This document shows, piece after piece, positions 42,970-45,772 of a stretch of DNA of 45,772 nt (position 1 is its first letter; the number at the start of each line of letters is the position of its first letter). The position numbers and the translations under genes are program-made. Source of the DNA: Chloroflexi bacterium OHK40 (GTDB lineage Bacteria; Chloroflexota; Chloroflexia; Chloroflexales; Chloroflexaceae); the NCBI GenBank assembly GCA_004367505.1, contig SFCB01000243.1, positions 1-45,772 of the forward strand, in the 5' to 3' direction. Below the pieces are notes generated by a model. That model was not told the DNA's origin and did not search any database. It saw only the letters and a program-made list of their open reading frames with translations.

Positions 42970-43302
42970 CTATGCGGACTCACCGGCGCTTGTCGCCCTG
43001 GTCGGCTCAGGGGCCGTCGAGACATGCGATGGGCGCTCGATCGCAGCCGTGCGGCATGTCGTCGCGTTCGCTGGCGGTGAGCCGGCAATCGGCGCGCGGA
43101 CAATCCAGCGGATGCCGACGACCAGCGCGGCGACGAAGTACAGCGTGGTGAGCAGGAACACCAGCCCCATGTTGGCGCTGAGCCAGGCCCCGAGCACCGT
43201 GCCGCTGAGCAGCGTCGCCAGCAGCGGCAGCAGCAGCGGCATGTGGCACGGGCAGACCAGCATTCCGGTGATCAGCAGCGTTTTCTTACCGAGCGAGCGC
43301 AT
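42970..43302 (-). CDS. MerE-like small membrane protein
   Basis: About 110 residues. The first half resembles the mercury transporter MerE: VCPCHMPLLLPLLATLLSGTVLGAWLSANMG, with a CPCH motif at the start of the first helix, then a second helix and an unstructured tail. Known MerE transports Hg(II) and methylmercury; here Cu(I) is a possible cargo. I prefer the ATG at 43302, because the Shine-Dalgarno AGGAG abuts the alternative ATG at 43308. It is preceded by leader copy A (43310-43404) and followed after 54 bp by the L,D-transpeptidase. Confidence 0.7.
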   Translation of the reverse strand: MRSLGKKTLLITGMLVCPCHMPLLLPLLATLLSGTVLGAWLSANMGLVFLLTTLYFVAALVVGIRWIVRAPIAGSPPANATTCRTAAIERPSHVSTAPEPTRATSAGESA

Positions 43303-43309
43303 CGTCATC

Positions 43310-43404
43310 TCCTCGTATAATCACATTACTGTTCCAGGGTGGTGGTGAGGCCGAGTTCCTCCAAGCGGCTGCGACCGCGTAGACAAGAGTGCACCCCCAC
43401 CACC
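43310..43404 (-). repeat. Structured 95-bp leader, copy A
   Basis: Matches copy B (45678-45772) at 80 of 95 positions with no gaps. In the sense (minus) direction it starts with GGTGGTGG, which can pair with CCACCACC 52 nt later (43397-43404 with 43338-43345), encloses GCCG/CGGC and a second variable arm, and ends with a conserved CTGGAACAGTAA and TGATTATACGAGG stretch that includes the ribosome binding site of the MerE-like gene. A three-way-junction RNA leader or a DNA operator are both possible. Confidence 0.7.
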
Positions 43405-43526
43405 ACGGACGGCCACAGTCAGAACCGTATCGAGTGGCCAAGACCACGCATCACGAGGAACGACGTTTGCCGTCCCCGGAGCACGCTTCCGCTCCCTATG
43501 GGCGCTGGGCGTCCACACGAGGGTTC

Positions 43527-44567
43527 ATGTCTGCGACCCCGGCCCGCCCGAGTTACCAGCTCTTCGTCGGAGTGGACGTTGCGGCTGCCTCGTTTGCCGC
43601 TAGTTGGACCCGTGACGGGCACGCCTGTGAGCGCGCCTGCTCCTTCGCTCAATCGCCCGAAGGCTTCGTGTCGCTTCAAACCGCCCTTGCAGCCACCGGC
43701 GTTTCGCCAGCTGACACCCTGCTTGTGCTCGAAGCCACCGGCAGCTACTGGGTTAGTTTGGCCGTCTCCTTGCATCAGGCTGGCTACGCCGTCAGCGTGC
43801 TCAACCCTGCCCACGCCCATGCCTTTGCCCGCTCGCTTCCACGCCGCGCGAAGACCGATGCCCTTGATGCTCAGCTGCTGACACTCTTCGCCCACCAACG
43901 CCAGCCGCATGCTTGGACGCCACCCGAACAGGTCTACCACGAGCTGCGCCAACGTCTGGTTGTGCGCGATAGCCTGCTCGCGATGCGCCAACAGGCCAGA
44001 AATCAGCGCCACGCCCTTGCGCAGTGGCCAGTGCAGATTGCTGAGGCGTGTGAGCAGCTCGACGCCGTCATCGCTGACCTCGACACGCGCATCACGACGC
44101 TCGATGGTGAGGTAGCTCGCGTGTTGCGCAAGGGCGAGTGGGCGGCAAGTGCGGCACTGCTGGGCAGCATCCCTGGGATTGGTCCGATCACCAGCGCCTG
44201 GCTGCTGGTGGCCACGCTGAACTTCGCAGGCTGCAGCTCGGCCGAGGGCGCGGCAGCCTATGCCGGGCTGGTGCCGCTGGCGCGCGAGTCGGGCACGAGT
44301 GTGCGCGGGCGTGCGACAATTGGGCACGGTGGTCACGCCCGCTTGCGCACGGCGTTGTACATGGCGACCTTGACGGCGGCACGCTTCAACCCCCTGGTGC
44401 GAGCGCAGTACGAGCGGCTGCGCGCAGCGGGTAAGCCGGCGAAGGTGGCACGCTGCGCGGCAGCGCGCAAGCTGCTGCTGGTGGCGTATGCAGTGGTGAC
44501 CAAGAAGCGGCCGTTCGATCCGGCGCGGCAGATGGGAGAAGCGGCCCAGGTGGAGCAGCCAGCGTAG
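43527..44567 (+). CDS. IS110-family transposase (DEDD recombinase)
   Basis: 346 residues. The N-terminal RuvC-like DEDD domain shows Asp17 (GVDVAAASF), Glu in LVLEATGSYW and the Asp pair in KTDALDAQLL. The C-terminal Transposase_20 domain has SIPGIGPITSAWLL, GLVPLARESGTSVRG and GHARLRTALYMA, including the Ser needed for recombination. Full length and apparently intact. The ATG at 43527 gives the normal N-terminus; the frame stays open upstream to 43389. Confidence 0.92.
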   Translation: MSATPARPSYQLFVGVDVAAASFAASWTRDGHACERACSFAQSPEGFVSLQTALAATGVSPADTLLVLEATGSYWVSLAVSLHQAGYAVSVLNPAHAHAFARSLPRRAKTDALDAQLLTLFAHQRQPHAWTPPEQVYHELRQRLVVRDSLLAMRQQARNQRHALAQWPVQIAEACEQLDAVIADLDTRITTLDGEVARVLRKGEWAASAALLGSIPGIGPITSAWLLVATLNFAGCSSAEGAAAYAGLVPLARESGTSVRGRATIGHGGHARLRTALYMATLTAARFNPLVRAQYERLRAAGKPAKVARCAAARKLLLVAYAVVTKKRPFDPARQMGEAAQVEQPA

Positions 44568-44754
44568 CGACTGCTCGTCTGCGCGGCTCCCTATACCGGA
44601 TGCGAGCTGTCCACACCCCAGTGGTACAGCAGTTCTCGGCTGCCCGCTGGCGGCGCCCTGGCTGGACTTGGTGTGGGCAGGTCGTATCCGGTCGCCGAAG
44701 GCGCCCCACCGAACTCGTTCAGATTGGCTCTTGACAACCATTACCGTATCTTGT
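44568..44754. other. Non-coding region between IS110 transposase and the BNR gene
   Basis: 187 bp with no recognisable gene; presumably contains the right end of the IS element. The BNR gene's stop codon lies at its edge, so the insertion may have trimmed or replaced the original 3' region of that gene. Confidence 0.5.
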
Positions 44755-45669
44755 CTATCCCCAGCTCTGGCCACCGTCACGGCTGCGGTAAACCCGCCCG
44801 GCCTGATCGACGAGCACGAGCAGGCCATCCTCGTGCGGGCTCAGCGCGATCGCCAGGATCGGGTTGGTCCCGCTGAATGACACCGTCTCCCACGCCCCGC
44901 TCTCCAGGCGGCGGTGCAGCATCGGCATGTTGCCCATCATCGCGCCCGCGTAAACCTCGCCGCTGCGGGGATCGACCGCGAGGGCGCTGATCTGGGTGCC
45001 GAAGCTGCTGAGGCCACCCCGCTGCCAGCTCAGGCCGCCGTCGGTCGACTCAAACACGCCCTCGTTCGCCGTGCCCGCGAAAAGGTGGCCGCCCGCGCCG
45101 GCCGCCAGCGCCGTCACCTGACCCACAGGGCCGAGGGGCTGCCAGGTCGCCCCGCCATCGCCGCTCATCTGCAGCCCGGCATTCGCCACATAGGCGTAGA
45201 CCAGATTCGCATCGTCGGGGCTGACCGCGAAGCCGTGAATATCAGCGCCCTGAAGCGCACCCTTAACCGGTGCCCAGCTCTGCCCGCCGTCGTCGCTGCG
45301 GAAGAAGACCTCGTGCCCGGCCGCATAGATCCGCTGCGGGTTCTGCGGCGAGGCGGCCAGGCTCATCGCGTCGGCGCCGGTGAGCGAGCCATCCTGCCAG
45401 CTGCTCCCCTGGTCACTGCTTACCTTGAGGCCGCCGTGGTGGCCGAAGAAGATTTGCTGCGGGTCAAGCGGGCTGAACAGCAGGGCATGCACATCCTCGG
45501 TGTCCAGCCGCGCGATTGCACCGCCGCCTCCACCGCCGCGATTCTGGCTTACGAAGAACAGGACAAGAATGCCGATCAGGAGCGCCGGGATGGCGATCTG
45601 CAAGGGGCGGATGCGGCGCACAGGTTGCGCCTTGCGACTCGGCCGCGGCGCCGTCGAAGTGGTAGACAC
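44755..45669 (-). CDS. BNR/sortilin-type extracytoplasmic repeat protein (F510_1955-like)
   Basis: 304 residues: basic N-terminus, one membrane helix (about 26-44), a poly-Gly stretch, then BNR/Asp-box repeats (SSDQGSSWQDG, RSDDGGQSWAPV, SGDGGATWQPL, ESTDGGLSWQRG, RSRDGGQSWG), as in the F510_1955 group often found with copper genes. The start is a GTG at 45669, 8 bp behind the Shine-Dalgarno at the end of leader copy B. The stop falls just after the last Asp box, so the C-terminus may be shortened by the adjacent IS. Ligand unknown. Confidence 0.82.
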   Translation of the reverse strand: MSTTSTAPRPSRKAQPVRRIRPLQIAIPALLIGILVLFFVSQNRGGGGGGAIARLDTEDVHALLFSPLDPQQIFFGHHGGLKVSSDQGSSWQDGSLTGADAMSLAASPQNPQRIYAAGHEVFFRSDDGGQSWAPVKGALQGADIHGFAVSPDDANLVYAYVANAGLQMSGDGGATWQPLGPVGQVTALAAGAGGHLFAGTANEGVFESTDGGLSWQRGGLSSFGTQISALAVDPRSGEVYAGAMMGNMPMLHRRLESGAWETVSFSGTNPILAIALSPHEDGLLVLVDQAGRVYRSRDGGQSWG

Positions 45670-45677
45670 GGAAGCGA

Positions 45678-45772
45678 TCCTCGTATAATCAGCTTACTGT
45701 TCCAGGGTGGTGGTGAGGCCGAAGCGATCCAAGCGGCTGCGACCGCGCGTGAAAGAACGCGCCCCCACCACC
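45678..45772 (-). repeat. Structured 95-bp leader, copy B (reaches window edge)
   Basis: Second copy of the leader (84 percent identity to copy A, no gaps). In this copy the first internal arm is a clean hairpin, GCGCGT-6-ACGCGC, and the outer stem pairs 45765-45772 with 45706-45713. It ends in the ribosome binding site of the BNR gene. The repeat stops exactly at the window edge, so its true 5' limit is not visible. Confidence 0.7.

Larger units (their letters stand above)
43405..44754 (+). mobile_element. IS110-family insertion sequence, ends not resolved
   Basis: Contains one transposase gene with non-coding flanks of about 120 bp (left) and 187 bp (right). IS110 elements have no long terminal inverted repeats, so I cannot set exact ends; the limits given are the neighbouring features. 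The left flank would be expected to encode the bridge RNA that guides target choice in this family. The element lies immediately beyond leader copy A and next to the 3' end of the BNR gene. Confidence 0.5.

Noticed and set aside
43310-43404. Leader copy A as a CueR or CsoR binding site
   Set aside because: The GGTGGTGG/CCACCACC arms are 52 nt apart, too far for a MerR-type or CsoR-type operator, and no matching -35/-10 spacing is present.
43419-44828. 469-codon open frame on the minus strand
   Set aside because: It lies antisense to the IS110 transposase, which has all its catalytic motifs; the antisense translation shows none.
1-45772. CRISPR arrays, tRNA or rRNA genes
   Set aside because: No regularly spaced direct repeats of CRISPR type and no tRNA- or rRNA-like segments were seen in any gap between genes.

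Overview
This 45.8 kb window is a GC-rich bacterial chromosome segment given over almost entirely to copper (and probably silver) handling. It carries four different P1B-type ATPases, a CopZ-type chaperone, a Tat-exported multicopper oxidase (cut by the left edge), two membrane-anchored cupredoxins, a CcdA-like thiol transporter, two Met/His-rich DUF2933 proteins, a Met-rich double DUF305 protein, a SHOCT protein, four YHS domains, and two OmpR/histidine-kinase pairs. The mix of DUF3105, YHS-ATPase, SHOCT/DUF305, an archaeal-type GAPDH and high GC suggests a Chloroflexota-like organism. That assignment is an inference from gene content; no rRNA or other marker gene is present.

Layout. 1-6.1 kb (minus strand): multicopper oxidase, an exported protein of unknown family, CopA1, CopZ and a YVTN beta-propeller. 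6.1-6.5 kb: AT-richer gap with a long inverted repeat. 6.5-11.1 kb (minus): an Lgt-like protein, an HMA/membrane protein, a small membrane protein and CopA2. 11.4-13.8 kb (plus): two YHS proteins, a paralogue of the exported protein, and type II GAPDH. 13.8-16.3 kb (minus): two-component system 1 and a DUF2933 protein. 16.6-19.9 kb (plus): CuA-like cupredoxin, CcdA, a PaaK-like ligase, a methyltransferase and a small protein. 19.9-21.8 kb (minus): DUF3105, methyltransferase, cytochrome c. 22.1-26.9 kb (plus): DUF3105, YHS-HMA-ATPase, cupredoxin, PAP2 phosphatase. 26.9-28.6 kb (minus): UbiB-like protein. 28.8-36.9 kb (plus): one eight-gene operon (DUF2933, isoprenylcysteine-type methyltransferase, two ABC permeases, an ABC ATPase fused to a YHS domain, methyltransferase, patatin, CPD-type ATPase). 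37-38.8 kb: small membrane protein, DMT transporter, YdjM-like protein. 38.8-43.3 kb (minus): DUF305, SHOCT, two-component system 2, L,D-transpeptidase, MerE-like protein. 43.4-44.75 kb: an IS110-family element. 44.75-45.67 kb: a BNR/sortilin-type protein.

The most striking result is regulatory. Eight promoters in the window share one 53-bp architecture: four TCAG-like boxes exactly 11 bp apart, then exactly 10 bp, then a -10 hexamer with A at position 2 and T at position 6. They include three divergent pairs or halves of pairs and unite nearly all the central operons, including CopA2, the YHS-ATPase, both DUF2933 genes, the UbiB-like gene and the eight-gene operon. Helically phased direct repeats are typical of OmpR/PhoB-family sites, and response regulator 1 (15244-15927) lies behind one of them, so it is the likely regulator. 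A second, different architecture (three CTTGAnC boxes at 0, +11 and +34, then 9 bp, then a -10) precedes the multicopper oxidase, the exported 160-aa protein and SHOCT-DUF305, suggesting a second regulon for response regulator 2. Two paralogous exported proteins are split between the two regulons. In addition, a 95-bp structured leader occurs twice (upstream of the MerE-like gene and of the BNR gene) and ends at the ribosome binding site in both.
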